From Klebsiella pneumoniae (GTDB taxonomy: Bacteria; Pseudomonadota; Gammaproteobacteria; Eutrophobiales; Eutrophobiaceae): a stretch of DNA of 64,000 nt. Made by a program: the position numbers and the translations under genes. The stretch spans positions 1-64,000 of the forward strand of contig CAMDWI010000012.1 in NCBI GenBank assembly GCA_945878555.1, given 5' to 3'. The notes beneath the pieces were generated by a model, which had not been told where the DNA came from, made no database searches, and saw only the letters and a list, made by a program, of their open reading frames with translations. Shown in pieces: positions 36,515 through 46,209 of this stretch; positions within the stretch are counted from its first letter, which is position 1, and each line of letters opens with the position of its first letter.

Positions 36515-36739
36515 ATCTGCTACCCGCAATTTTTTACGAATTATCGTGAAATTATATTCGACTATACCTGATCCATCCAGCCCGATATAAAGTTCGCATG
36601 ATTAATTATATGAGTCAGCCTGAACTGGCAATACATCACGATTGAGACTGGAAACACCTTTCCATTCACCTGGCCATGACCTTGAACCTCTGCAACAGAA
36701 GATAATAACTGTGAGTTAACCTTATATGGAGATAAATGG

Positions 36740-37759
36740 ATGATGACTGTGAGTACCCCCTTGATGTGGGTCCTGTTCGGGCTGTTCGTACTCGTGGCGC
36801 TCGCACTGGATTTCTTCGCCCTCAGTCGTCAGGGGGCACACAAGGTTTCGATGCGCGAGGCCGGGATCTGGTCGGTAATCTGGGTTATGGTTTCGTTCCT
36901 GTTTGTCGGCTGGCTCTGGTGGTATCTCGGCGGCATCGATGGTGACCAGGCCACCCGCGAGATTGCCAATACCAAGGCGGTCGAATTCATCACCGGCTAC
37001 CTGATCGAGAAGGCACTGGCAGTTGATAACGTCTTCGTATTCCTGATGCTGTTCACCTACTTTGCGGTGCCGGCCGAGTTCCAGAAGCGGGTGTTAATGA
37101 TAGGCGTACTCGGTGCGCTGGTACTGCGCGCGGTGATGATCCTGATCGGCGCATGGTTGATAGCTCAGTTCCACTGGATCCTGTATCTGTTCGGTGCCTT
37201 CCTGTTCTTTACAGGCATCAAGATGTGGTGGGCCGCCGGCAAGGAACCGGACCTGGAGGCCAACCCGGCACTCAAGTGGATCCGCAGTCGAGTTCGTATC
37301 GCACCGTATTATGATGGTGAAAAATTCTTCACGATGGTGGACGGCTTGCGGATGGCCACACCACTTGCGATCGTGGTTGTGCTGGTCGGAATCGTTGATG
37401 TGGTGTTCGCGGTAGACTCGATTCCGGCGATCTTCGCCATCACCACCGATCCATTTATCGTACTGACCTCGAACGTGTTCGCAATCCTTGGCCTGCGGGC
37501 AATGTATTTCCTGCTCGCCGGTGTACATGAACGCTTCCACCTTCTGACTTATGGCCTGGCACTGGTGCTGGCCTTTATTGGCACCAAGATGATGATCGTG
37601 GACTTCTACAAGATCCCGGTGGTCTGGTCGCTGTCTGTTACCGTCAGCATACTGACAATCACAATGTTGTTGTCGCTCTACATACCGGCGAAGGGCAAAG
37701 CTGGTAGCGCCTACCCTTTCACCCCAAAGAAGCAACCGACTTCCGGGGAGGGTGAATAA
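36740..37759 (+). CDS. TerC-family membrane protein (Alx-like)
   Basis: This is a polytopic inner-membrane protein of the TerC/Alx family, linked in E. coli to alkaline pH response and manganese export. About nine membrane segments are visible, with the conserved acidic motifs FITGYLIEKALAVDNVFVFLMLF and VGIVDVVFAVDSIPAIFAITTDPFIVLTSNVFAILGLRAMYFLL, whose Asp/Asn residues probably bind metal. The length of 339 residues is close to E. coli Alx (321). It is divergent from nhaR with a 225-bp gap; both alkaline/sodium themes agree. No yybP-ykoY riboswitch was recognised upstream. Confidence 0.93.
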   Translation: MMTVSTPLMWVLFGLFVLVALALDFFALSRQGAHKVSMREAGIWSVIWVMVSFLFVGWLWWYLGGIDGDQATREIANTKAVEFITGYLIEKALAVDNVFVFLMLFTYFAVPAEFQKRVLMIGVLGALVLRAVMILIGAWLIAQFHWILYLFGAFLFFTGIKMWWAAGKEPDLEANPALKWIRSRVRIAPYYDGEKFFTMVDGLRMATPLAIVVVLVGIVDVVFAVDSIPAIFAITTDPFIVLTSNVFAILGLRAMYFLLAGVHERFHLLTYGLALVLAFIGTKMMIVDFYKIPVVWSLSVTVSILTITMLLSLYIPAKGKAGSAYPFTPKKQPTSGEGE

Positions 37760-37907
37760 TGAACAGGACCTCTGCCAAAACCCGCGATTCGCCTGGATAA
37801 GCCCGTCGGCGTACCTCTGCCATCCCCATGTGGTTGGAGTTATTCAGCTTGCCGCAACTGTCAGGTCTGTTGCTCCTTTTTTGAAAGTCTGTTTCTTGAT
37901 AATTTCT

Positions 37908-40900
37908 TTATCTAAAGCGAACTCTGATTGATTTAGTCTTCAAATAAAAAATCAATCCCACCATAAAAAATACCAGCAGTACAATTAATGGATAGGCAAG
38001 AACAAATACTAGAGGTGTAAGTAAAAATCGCACAAAAATCCGGGCTGCTTCATGCTCAGAGATATATTCTGCAAGCGGCGGTGAATATTTGTAATACAGT
38101 GATATGAATTCACGTCCAGGTGAGGATTTCATCAGAACGTTATCACGGAAGATCCTCAACTCAACGACATAAGGATGCATATATGACCCATATGCTGCGG
38201 TTGCGATAAAACATCCCCCTCCTCCGCCACCACCACCGTCACCACTGGCAGTGACGCTGACAGTATTAACAGGTGATGCTGAAGCGGGAGGTATAACACA
38301 ACTGCAAATCCCTGTATCTGGAACATCTACCGTTCCGGAACCACTGATATTACTGTCAGTGGACAGCAAGGTAGAACTTGTAATGTTAAGTGTGTAACTG
38401 GCTGTTGTCGGTGACTGTCCACAGGGTACGTTCAAACTTACTATCGCGTCTACCTTCCCTCCCGGCAGGACTTGATTGATAACCGGACTGGATCCCGTAA
38501 CCGGAATTGTTTTATAAATCCCCGTAACTTCTGCTTTGACATTTCGCGCAATATTCGGACCAGCATTATCAATTGCAACTTTAAAATCAAACCTGTTTGT
38601 ACCGGTACATTCTTGTATAGAAATATTTCCGGGAGAGACTGAATATTTCAACTGAGCGCAACTTGATGCCCCCCCGACAAAGACTGTCAACAGGGAAAGA
38701 TTATTACTCTCCCTGATGTCATTTGCGGTATATTCCGTTATCCTCGCATTATTTACAAAACATTGCTGCTGTTGATACTGAAGGGGTATTGCGGGTATCG
38801 TCAGAATAGCTGTCCTCCCACCCAGTAGTGATCCAACCAGCCATTTACCGGTTTCAGGGCTATATGTACCTTGACTGACAAAGGGTGCCATACCAGAGGG
38901 TATCTTCATTCCTTTGGGCAATAAATCAGTCACAACGATTCCTGATGCTGCCTGCGTACCATCATTCGTTACCTTAATCTGGAATTCCACAGGACTACCC
39001 GGAGTTGGAATTTGGGTGTTTACTGTTTGGGTAATTATCAGGTCGGTTTCCGAGCGCAGACCCAGAGGGTTAGTTCCGCTGTCAACCTCTGTATTATCGT
39101 CCTTACCATCATGATCGGTATCTGAATTATCTGCAGAAGTGCCCAGGATAAATTCTTCCAGATTTGCAAGACCATCCGCATCCCTGTCGCCAGAACTATC
39201 GTCGTTCAGCGGATCCAGGGAATTATTGACTTCATAATAATCCTGCATACCGTCATTATCCGTATCGGAATTTGTTACCGATGTACCCAGTTGAAATTCC
39301 TGCAGGTTGGTAAGACCGTCTGCATCCAGATCGGTGAAACTGTCGTACAACAGTGGATTCAGACCATTGGTGATTTCATAACTATCCGGAATACCATCAT
39401 TGTCGTCATCAATGTCTGCCGTATTACAAAAGGCATCATTATCCGTATTTAAATTCACAACGTCAGGATCCAGAGTGCAATTATCACTCGCATCAGAAAT
39501 ACCATCTCCATCAGCATCCAGACTCAACACATGCAATTCATGGCCGTAGGCAAGGGTGTCCGCGGAGAAATATAGTGAGTTATTAAACAGGGTAATGGCT
39601 GAACCAACCCCCAGAAACTGACGTGTCAGTTTTCTGGTATTTTCCCGGGTTCCATCCGTGCTCCATATTTGTCTGTTAGCAGTGGTTTCAGAGGTATGTT
39701 GCATCGCAGTGAAATAAAGGATTCCATTGGCAACCAGAAAGTTATTAGGTAATGAGGAGTAAGTGGGATTTACATGGCTGTTTATATCTTTTAATCGATA
39801 TGTCCCATAACTTGTGCCATCACTCCTCCAGAGTTCAACACCATGCTGACTATCCTCTGCACTGAAATACAGTATTCCGTTATAAACCGTCATATCGCCC
39901 CAACCCCAGGCATTGACGTTTTTTATTTTTAAAGTGCCATCCGTTGTACCATCTGTCTTCCACAAGCCATTAGGGGTCTTGAAATACAACTGATTGCCCA
40001 TAACAGTAAAGTTGGCCTGGGCAGTGAAAACGACACTGCCAGCCTTGACCAGAACAGTACCGTCTGAAGTGCCATCAGATTTCCATATACCAGTATAGGT
40101 TGCGCTTGCCGGAGATTGCGCTGTGAAATAAAGTTCGTTGTTATAGATAATCAATTCGCGTGGAAATGACGAAGCTGTACCAGGATAAATGTCTTTGATC
40201 AGTGTTGTGCCAGAATCCGTCCCGTCCGATTTCCATAATTCAACTCCGGCAGTATCATCATTCGCTGCAAAATACATATAGTTTCCAAGCACCACAAACT
40301 TTGGACTGGAGTAAAATGAGATGTCTTTTACCAGTCCGGTGCCAGCTTCAGTGCCATCTGTCACCCATAATTTTTCGGAATAATTGGTTGCGGATGCAGC
40401 AAAATACAGCTTTCCGTCAAGTACAGCGGATAAGTCCAACCGAACTGTGCCTGAGGAAAAATCCTTGACCCGTTCATGCACGCCGGTTAGACCGTTAATC
40501 TTCCATAAGGACTTCTGCCCACCGCCAACGTAGTAGAGATCATTATTAAAGAGAACAAATTCATTACTATAGTAGTCAATAGTATTACCTGAAGGTACAA
40601 CATCCGACACGGAACCGTCCGACTTCCATAAGTCTGAATCTATCTGGATATAAAGGGTGCCATTAAATCCGGCTATCTTTCTGATATCCGTGCCCAGCGT
40701 GGTATTTTTGATATCTTTCAGAACACCGGTCCCGGCAGAGGTGCCGTCCGAGACCCACAGTTCCCGCCCGATTATGCTATCGTTTGCAGTAATCAACAGA
40801 TGATTATTGATGCTGGCGAAAATAAACGCATACGACGATTCGACTCCTGGAAAAATGTCCTTTAACAGGGTGGTCCCTGCCTCCGTACCATCTGATTGCC

Positions 40901-43900
40901 AGAGCTCTTGACCTGTCGATCCATTGTCATAACTGAAATAAATCTTTCCATTACCTGAAGTCAGGTTGCCATATACATTCGAACTCGGCCCACTCTTTAT
41001 GTCCTTGACCAGTACTGTCCCGGCTTCAGTACCATCCGATTTCCATAACTCCTGACCGGTTGAGTCATCATAACCGAGAAAAAATAATGTATCACCTGCG
41101 ACCTTAAGCTGGCCTGCTTCAATATCCTTGACCATAGAGGTCCCGGCTTCCGTGCCATCAGAACTCCATAATTGATAGTTAAAAAATTGACCGTTAATAC
41201 TGCTACTGGCCGCAGAAAAAAACAGTCTTCCATTAAATACAGTCAGACTGTATGGATTTGCATCTTCACTGCCCGGATTGATGTCCTTGACCTGATGTGT
41301 CCCGACTACCGTTCCATCAGAAACCCATAACTCATTTCCTGCTGGACTCTCCGCCGTAAAGAACACCAGATCATTAAACCGGATAAAGTTGTTGATTGAT
41401 GAATTGGCCGGCCCCGGTAGTATATCCTTGAGCAGAACAGTACCTGCCTCCGTGCCATCACTTACCCATAATTCCCTGCCGGTATCGGCGGATGTAGCCT
41501 GGAAAACGAACCGGTTTCCTGCTACAAAAAAATCGGTCGGACCTGAGCCATTACTTCCTGGCACTATGTCCCTGATAATTTGCGTACCACCGGGTGTGCC
41601 ATCCGATTGCCAGAGCTCCCAACCTTGATTGTCTGTTTCGGCGGTAAAAATGAGTTTTTGATTAAAGGCTGTCATGCCGAAAAGTTTCAGTCCTCCTGTT
41701 GATGAAGGGGCAGGATCAAACAGGAACCTTGAACCTGCCGTTGTACCATCTGATGCCCACAAACCTTCGGCGGGTCCCGATGGACACCAGAAAAATACGA
41801 TATTACCAACTGCCTTTATCGGATCCGTTCTACCTGTATTACCACCCGGCCAACAATCGACTACGAGCTGAGTACCTGCTCCAGTGCCATCAGATCTCCA
41901 CAACGTATCGCCTTGTGCAAAAAAGGTATTCGTGTCCCCCCTTGTGGCATGATCATAATCAAAGCCGGGTTTTATCAGTAGTGTCCCTGCCTCTGTACCG
42001 TCAGTTCTCCATAAAGACAAGCCATTTTCCCTGTCCTGGGCCAGAAAATAAACGAAACTCCCCTCATTAAAATACATCTCGGGATTCGAACCGGGGTTGG
42101 TAGTATTGATGTCATCAATCATCACCGGAATACTGGATACGGGGTAATCACTGGCATTGTTTATACCTGTGCCTGCGAGATATTCGGCATTATTTGAATA
42201 CCCGTCTCCATCATGATCCCCATTAATGTCAAACCCGTTGAATGGATCCAGACCATTAGCCAGCTCAGTATGATCGGGTATGCCATCATTATCATCATCG
42301 GAGTCGAGATTATTGGTAATGCGGTCACCATCGGCATCATTGTTACCGTATATTTTCAGCGACCAGGACTCGAATGTTCCCGTATCGTCACTGAACTGAT
42401 CTGTGACCTTTAAAGTCCAGAGACCTGCCGATACTTCATGCAGATGCATCGAGGTACCAAATGTCCAGTGATCATATCCTGTCCCGGGATCAAAACGTGG
42501 AGTACCAAGTATTGATATTGTCCCGTCCGGGGAAATCAGATCTATCTGGAGATCACCTCGAAACGTATGATCTGTCGAGGTAAATGTCACTTCAACGTAT
42601 TCTACGTTAATGGATTCCTGGATATTTATTGAACTGGATACCCCGGTTGAATTATTGTCTGGAATTGATATAAACGGGCTGGCATTTTTGTCTATGATTA
42701 TTTCGGGGCCGGCTGATAACCAGTGTTCGGCCATACGCACTGCGATCTCTGCATTCACGAGGCCAAACCCGAATTTATGATTGACCGCGTATCCCGCTCC
42801 ATTGATGGCCCAGCCGTTATCTGTGGGGTCGACCTGAGTCGCTGACAATGCCAGGATCTTCTGTACATCCCTCCAGGTCAATTCTGGATTGGCCTGCAGC
42901 ATTAAGGCTATGACACCGGATACAATTGGCGCTGACGCCGAGGTGCCACCAAATGTACTTGTATAGTTACCGGCTTCATATCCTTCAGCACCCGTCCTGT
43001 CAGTAGTCTGTATTCCCGCGCCACCACCATCAGAAGGGGCACTGACAATCAAACAGGAACACGGTTCTGAATAATTTGCCTCAGTTCCCTGATCAGTAGT
43101 CGCACCCACCGCAATGGTATAGCGAGAATTGGCATACCCGTCATAATTACCGTTATCATTCAACTCTCCTCCATTCCCTACTGCCCATACATAGATGCTG
43201 CCTGCACCACCCCGGCCAGTCATAACACCATTTTTTATTGCCGCTTTGGTCAATTCACCCGGGCCGTCAAGGGTTAGAGCGATATCAACCGGGCCCCAGC
43301 TGTTATTATAAATATCTACAACTTGCGTACTCTTGCTCAGGGCAGATGCTTCACTTGCTTCGGTCGTATTAGGGAGCAATCTGTACCCAACCATGCCTGC
43401 TTCGGGAGCAACTCCTGAAACGCCAGTCAGATTATTTCCCTTGGCCGCAACCAGGCCAGCGACAGAAGTACCGTGATCTCCGGCAGTCGGATCCTCGTCC
43501 ATATCTATAAAATCATAACTTTGGCCCAACACGATATTCTGATATAAATCCTCGTGATTAATCTCAAGTCCATCGTCAACTATTGCCACGACCTCATTGG
43601 AAGATCCTTTGTACGTATCCCAGATATCAATGACATTAATATCTTCAAAGGCAACGCCTCCCGTCTGACCAGAGTTGATTAAATGCCATTGATTGTTTAT
43701 CAAGGCATCATTCGGTATGACCCTTGACACTCTTTTGTTGATCCAGTTTGGGTAGGAAAACAAGACTTCACCTGATTCATAAATTTCATTCGCAAGTTCC
43801 AGGCTGTCGCGCGCTTCATCCCGCTGTTTTACCTTGTATACATTTTTTGCAAATGAAAACTTTTCAATGATTTCAAGATTTCTATCTTCAAACCATTCAA

Positions 43901-44399
43901 TAATCCTTGCTTCATTCCAGTCAGGCCTGAAATGAATAATCAATTCTCCTGAAAGTAACATCCAGTCATCTCGTGACCAGATATCCTGGCTATAGATCAG
44001 ACTGACAGTTTTGATAGACCGTCCTTTCCTTAACTCTTCCAATTTATCACTCAAGGGACGGGCATTATCCATGTCGGGAACTCTATACCGGGTTATATTG
44101 TTATCGATTTCAGATACAACCGATAATCCCGGCTCTGATGCTCTCAGCATCTCGAGTTGCGTACTTTTACTGACAGGAGTGCTTCTGTAGTGGATAACAG
44201 CCAGTTCGTTTTTAACTGCCGTGATCTGCTTTTTTATCGTTCCATCATACCAATACCTGATCTGATCATTTGAAGTCAGGGTGTTTAATTCGACAGCAAA
44301 ACCCTGATTTGTCCAGAGGATCAGGAGAAGAAGCACAGGGAGAATTCGGGGAAGGGTTATACCTGACATGCATGACAGCCCAAGACCGTTCATAATCAA
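37908..44399 (-). CDS. Giant S8 subtilisin-like surface protease with ELWxxDGT repeats and CFI-box C-terminus
   Basis: This exported multidomain protein has 2163 residues. A signal peptide lies near residues 10-35 (MSGITLPRILPVLLLLILW), followed by a prodomain-like region to about 215. The subtilase domain (about 240-560) has the triad in VAIVDDGLEINHEDL (Asp, ~270), GDHGTSVAGLVAA (His, ~309) and GGTSASAPIVSGV (Ser, ~486). A proprotein-convertase P domain spans about 585-685, and aspartate-rich TSP3-type repeats lie near 690-735. About 20 ELWxSDGTxxGT repeats cover 760-1620, likely a beta-propeller array. More TSP3 repeats follow near 1630-1745, then a DUF11 domain near 1760-1860 and a polyglycine tract. 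The C-terminal CFIATAAYGS box has a membrane helix near 2115-2150. It is probably anchored by the CFI-box C-terminal signal. Confidence 0.93.
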   Translation of the reverse strand: MIMNGLGLSCMSGITLPRILPVLLLLILWTNQGFAVELNTLTSNDQIRYWYDGTIKKQITAVKNELAVIHYRSTPVSKSTQLEMLRASEPGLSVVSEIDNNITRYRVPDMDNARPLSDKLEELRKGRSIKTVSLIYSQDIWSRDDWMLLSGELIIHFRPDWNEARIIEWFEDRNLEIIEKFSFAKNVYKVKQRDEARDSLELANEIYESGEVLFSYPNWINKRVSRVIPNDALINNQWHLINSGQTGGVAFEDINVIDIWDTYKGSSNEVVAIVDDGLEINHEDLYQNIVLGQSYDFIDMDEDPTAGDHGTSVAGLVAAKGNNLTGVSGVAPEAGMVGYRLLPNTTEASEASALSKSTQVVDIYNNSWGPVDIALTLDGPGELTKAAIKNGVMTGRGGAGSIYVWAVGNGGELNDNGNYDGYANSRYTIAVGATTDQGTEANYSEPCSCLIVSAPSDGGGAGIQTTDRTGAEGYEAGNYTSTFGGTSASAPIVSGVIALMLQANPELTWRDVQKILALSATQVDPTDNGWAINGAGYAVNHKFGFGLVNAEIAVRMAEHWLSAGPEIIIDKNASPFISIPDNNSTGVSSSINIQESINVEYVEVTFTSTDHTFRGDLQIDLISPDGTISILGTPRFDPGTGYDHWTFGTSMHLHEVSAGLWTLKVTDQFSDDTGTFESWSLKIYGNNDADGDRITNNLDSDDDNDGIPDHTELANGLDPFNGFDINGDHDGDGYSNNAEYLAGTGINNASDYPVSSIPVMIDDINTTNPGSNPEMYFNEGSFVYFLAQDRENGLSLWRTDGTEAGTLLIKPGFDYDHATRGDTNTFFAQGDTLWRSDGTGAGTQLVVDCWPGGNTGRTDPIKAVGNIVFFWCPSGPAEGLWASDGTTAGSRFLFDPAPSSTGGLKLFGMTAFNQKLIFTAETDNQGWELWQSDGTPGGTQIIRDIVPGSNGSGPTDFFVAGNRFVFQATSADTGRELWVSDGTEAGTVLLKDILPGPANSSINNFIRFNDLVFFTAESPAGNELWVSDGTVVGTHQVKDINPGSEDANPYSLTVFNGRLFFSAASSSINGQFFNYQLWSSDGTEAGTSMVKDIEAGQLKVAGDTLFFLGYDDSTGQELWKSDGTEAGTVLVKDIKSGPSSNVYGNLTSGNGKIYFSYDNGSTGQELWQSDGTEAGTTLLKDIFPGVESSYAFIFASINNHLLITANDSIIGRELWVSDGTSAGTGVLKDIKNTTLGTDIRKIAGFNGTLYIQIDSDLWKSDGSVSDVVPSGNTIDYYSNEFVLFNNDLYYVGGGQKSLWKINGLTGVHERVKDFSSGTVRLDLSAVLDGKLYFAASATNYSEKLWVTDGTEAGTGLVKDISFYSSPKFVVLGNYMYFAANDDTAGVELWKSDGTDSGTTLIKDIYPGTASSFPRELIIYNNELYFTAQSPASATYTGIWKSDGTSDGTVLVKAGSVVFTAQANFTVMGNQLYFKTPNGLWKTDGTTDGTLKIKNVNAWGWGDMTVYNGILYFSAEDSQHGVELWRSDGTSYGTYRLKDINSHVNPTYSSLPNNFLVANGILYFTAMQHTSETTANRQIWSTDGTRENTRKLTRQFLGVGSAITLFNNSLYFSADTLAYGHELHVLSLDADGDGISDASDNCTLDPDVVNLNTDNDAFCNTADIDDDNDGIPDSYEITNGLNPLLYDSFTDLDADGLTNLQEFQLGTSVTNSDTDNDGMQDYYEVNNSLDPLNDDSSGDRDADGLANLEEFILGTSADNSDTDHDGKDDNTEVDSGTNPLGLRSETDLIITQTVNTQIPTPGSPVEFQIKVTNDGTQAASGIVVTDLLPKGMKIPSGMAPFVSQGTYSPETGKWLVGSLLGGRTAILTIPAIPLQYQQQQCFVNNARITEYTANDIRESNNLSLLTVFVGGASSCAQLKYSVSPGNISIQECTGTNRFDFKVAIDNAGPNIARNVKAEVTGIYKTIPVTGSSPVINQVLPGGKVDAIVSLNVPCGQSPTTASYTLNITSSTLLSTDSNISGSGTVDVPDTGICSCVIPPASASPVNTVSVTASGDGGGGGGGGCFIATAAYGSYMHPYVVELRIFRDNVLMKSSPGREFISLYYKYSPPLAEYISEHEAARIFVRFLLTPLVFVLAYPLIVLLVFFMVGLIFYLKTKSIRVRFR

Positions 44400-44535
44400 T
44401 CTTCCTTCAGGATTGCGAGTTATGGAGACTGCTTGTTATATTTGTTATATCAGTACTATAAAGATGTCACTGCCTGCACATACATAAACTCATACAAGAA
44501 CAAATTGTTTTCGCCAATAATTTGGTTAATTTTTA

Positions 44536-45225
44536 TCAACGCGAGGGGCCTCGCGATTCCCTGGCGGATCTGTTCCGGATCCAGTTTGGATATGAAAACT
44601 TCACATCCCCCGACTCGTATATTTCATTTGCAATATCCAGACTAGTCCGGGCATTATCAACTTGTATAACCCTGTAGGCATTCCGGGCAAATGAAAATTG
44701 TTCTATGATGCTTAAATTCTTGTCCACAAACCATCTGGTTATTTCTGGTTCAGTCCATTCAGATTTAAAATGAATAATCAGTTCACCTGAAAGTAGCTGC
44801 CAGTCCCTTGTTTGTTTACTGTCCTGGTAAAATAGAGGGCTTATATTTTTAATGTTTGATATTTGTTTTAATTTTTGTACCGTCCCGGTCAGGTCATTGA
44901 CATTTTTTATCTCTGGAATTCCAAGATATATTATTTTATTTTCCTGTTCTATTACAGTGGATGCACCCGGCATCTGTTTTCGCAATATTTCAGCCAATGC
45001 CTGTATATCTTCACTCCTGATCTTATCCGGGATAATTGCCACTCTGTTAATGGTAAACCAGAGGTTTTTTTTTATATTCCCGTCATACCAGAACGTCTCC
45101 TCTAAAACTGGAGGGCTATTGATCGAAGGCTGGGCAAAACATGAGGTAACTATGGGAAGGTATAATAGTGACGATATCAACCATTGTATTCTGGAGATGA
45201 CCCTGCGAGGCTGGATATTACGCAT
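44536..45225 (-). CDS. Secreted stand-alone homologue of the subtilase prodomain region (truncated paralogue or inhibitor)
   Basis: The protein aligns with the N-terminal ~225 residues of the adjacent giant subtilase: QLLSGELIIHFKSEWTEPEI, FSFARNAYRV, LDIANEIYESGDVKFSYPNWI all have near-identical counterparts there. It stops just where the protease domain would begin, after NRSARESRGPSR. I choose ATG 45225 (MRNIQPRRV) because a signal peptide (about residues 1-32, ending SCFAQP) starts there; the ORF-track start at 45333 adds 36 residues unlikely to be translated. It lies 136 bp upstream of the protease on the same strand. It may be a degraded duplicate, or a propeptide acting in trans as chaperone or inhibitor. 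Confidence 0.75.
   Translation of the reverse strand: MRNIQPRRVISRIQWLISSLLYLPIVTSCFAQPSINSPPVLEETFWYDGNIKKNLWFTINRVAIIPDKIRSEDIQALAEILRKQMPGASTVIEQENKIIYLGIPEIKNVNDLTGTVQKLKQISNIKNISPLFYQDSKQTRDWQLLSGELIIHFKSEWTEPEITRWFVDKNLSIIEQFSFARNAYRVIQVDNARTSLDIANEIYESGDVKFSYPNWIRNRSARESRGPSR
44540..44555. other. GC-rich hairpin at the 3' end of the prodomain paralogue
   Basis: CGCGAGG-GG-CCTCGCG forms a perfect 7-bp stem within the last codons of the paralogue. No T-run follows on the minus strand. It marks the point where similarity to the giant subtilase ends, so it may be a rearrangement scar. Confidence 0.4.
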
Positions 45226-45716
45226 TATTAATTGTCCACTGGATCTGGATATTCTATTTATCTGAAATAGGTACATCTCTCGAGAAGATGTAAACCAGTC
45301 AAAGGAATTACAACGTCTGTCGACTGGATCCATGCCAGATGGCGGTGGTTGTAGTCATCACCTAGCCAGTCTCTTACCTCATTTTCCCTGATAACTGGGA
45401 AAATACAGGGAAATTGTATAATTATCAGCCCTCAACTTCACAAATTATCAGTAAAATCCCGCAAATATTTAATTATTTATCACCCTATTAACGAAAATAA
45501 CAGGGAATTATCAGGGATTAACAGAATATATGCTTAACGTTGTCATTGCTGGTTATATATTTGCGCTGATGAGATCCAGCAAGACATATTTAGCAACATC
45601 AAAGTTTGCTCTCACTAAATGCTGGAACCATGATTTATATCAAGTAGTAACTTATCCATAGTCTATATTCTATATGGAGATCAACCACGACTATCTGAGA
45701 ATAAAAGGAAGCATTT
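45226..45716. other. AT-rich intergenic region with CAGGGAA/TTCCCTG repeats
   Basis: This 491-bp stretch has no supported gene. It contains a perfect hairpin, ATTTTCCC-N8-GGGAAAAT (45381-45404), followed by CAGGGAAA, and further down CAGGGAATTATCAGGGATT (45501-45519). Such TTTTCCCTG/CAGGGAA clusters occur in bacterial intergenic repeats near mobile DNA. The right end carries the promoter and an AAGGA ribosome-binding site for the gene at 45717. Confidence 0.55.
45381..45519. repeat. Clustered CAGGGAA/TTCCCTG repeat units
   Basis: Within about 140 bp there are one TTCCCTG and three CAGGGA units, with one pair arranged as a perfect 8-bp-arm hairpin. The unit density is far above chance. The function is unknown; it could be a remnant of a dispersed repeat family. 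Confidence 0.5.
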
Positions 45717-46001
45717 ATGACATCAAAATCTACTCCCTATTTACCGGCCATGTTTGCCACCTGCATGCTGTTCATGGTGCTTTACAGCCTTTGCGCCGCC
45801 CTTTGGATATTTTTTCCAAATTTGGCAGGCCACGCGATGCTGGAAATAATCTTTCCCAGCTTCAAACTACTGGATGTGGCGAATTTTTTTTATGGTATGT
45901 TTATGAGCGCGATATATGGCTGGTTCGTGGCAGTTGTATTTGTCTTCTTTTACAACCTGTGGCCAAAACTAGCACGCATACTTCTAGGAGGTAAAGCATG
46001 A
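45717..46001 (+). CDS. Small two-helix membrane protein (DUF5676-like)
   Basis: This 94-residue protein has two long hydrophobic helices (about residues 8-33 and 55-88), with FPNLAGHAMLEIIFPSFKLLD between them. The layout resembles the DUF5676 family of small membrane proteins common in heavy-metal resistance islands; the assignment is tentative. An AAAGGAAG ribosome-binding site precedes the ATG. Its stop overlaps the start of a 26-codon ORF. Confidence 0.7.
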   Translation: MTSKSTPYLPAMFATCMLFMVLYSLCAALWIFFPNLAGHAMLEIIFPSFKLLDVANFFYGMFMSAIYGWFVAVVFVFFYNLWPKLARILLGGKA

Positions 46002-46078
46002 ACTTTGAAGTTCTGACCCATCGCGTTCTTAATATTAATGAAGTTTCTTTCGAGGTTGTGGGAAGAATAAAGACATGA
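45998..46078 (+). CDS. 26-residue ORF coupled to the membrane-protein gene
   Basis: A perfect AGGAGG Shine-Dalgarno (45986-45991) lies 6 nt before ATG 45998, which overlaps the upstream stop as ATGA. The encoded peptide begins MNFEVLTHRVLNINEVSF and ends RIKT. I do not recognise it. The signal for translation is strong, so it is either a genuine micro-protein or the truncated 5' end of a lost gene. Confidence 0.4.
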   Translation: MNFEVLTHRVLNINEVSFEVVGRIKT

Positions 46079-46209
46079 AAGCTCCTTTCGGCAACTAATA
46101 TCGAAGCTGGCCTGTCATATTGTTATGTTTCCCGCGAAACTATTTCAGAAACAGAACCCAGCATCTACTTAGTTAACACAAACTCTGACTATTAAAGAAG
46201 GTAAAGACA

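Noticed and set aside
36530-36739. Possible yybP-ykoY manganese riboswitch upstream of the TerC/Alx-like gene
   Set aside because: The conserved helix and loop sequences of that riboswitch class are not recognisable in this leader.
44540-44555. Hairpin read as an intrinsic terminator for the prodomain paralogue
   Set aside because: No U-tract follows on the minus strand, and the hairpin lies inside the coding frame.
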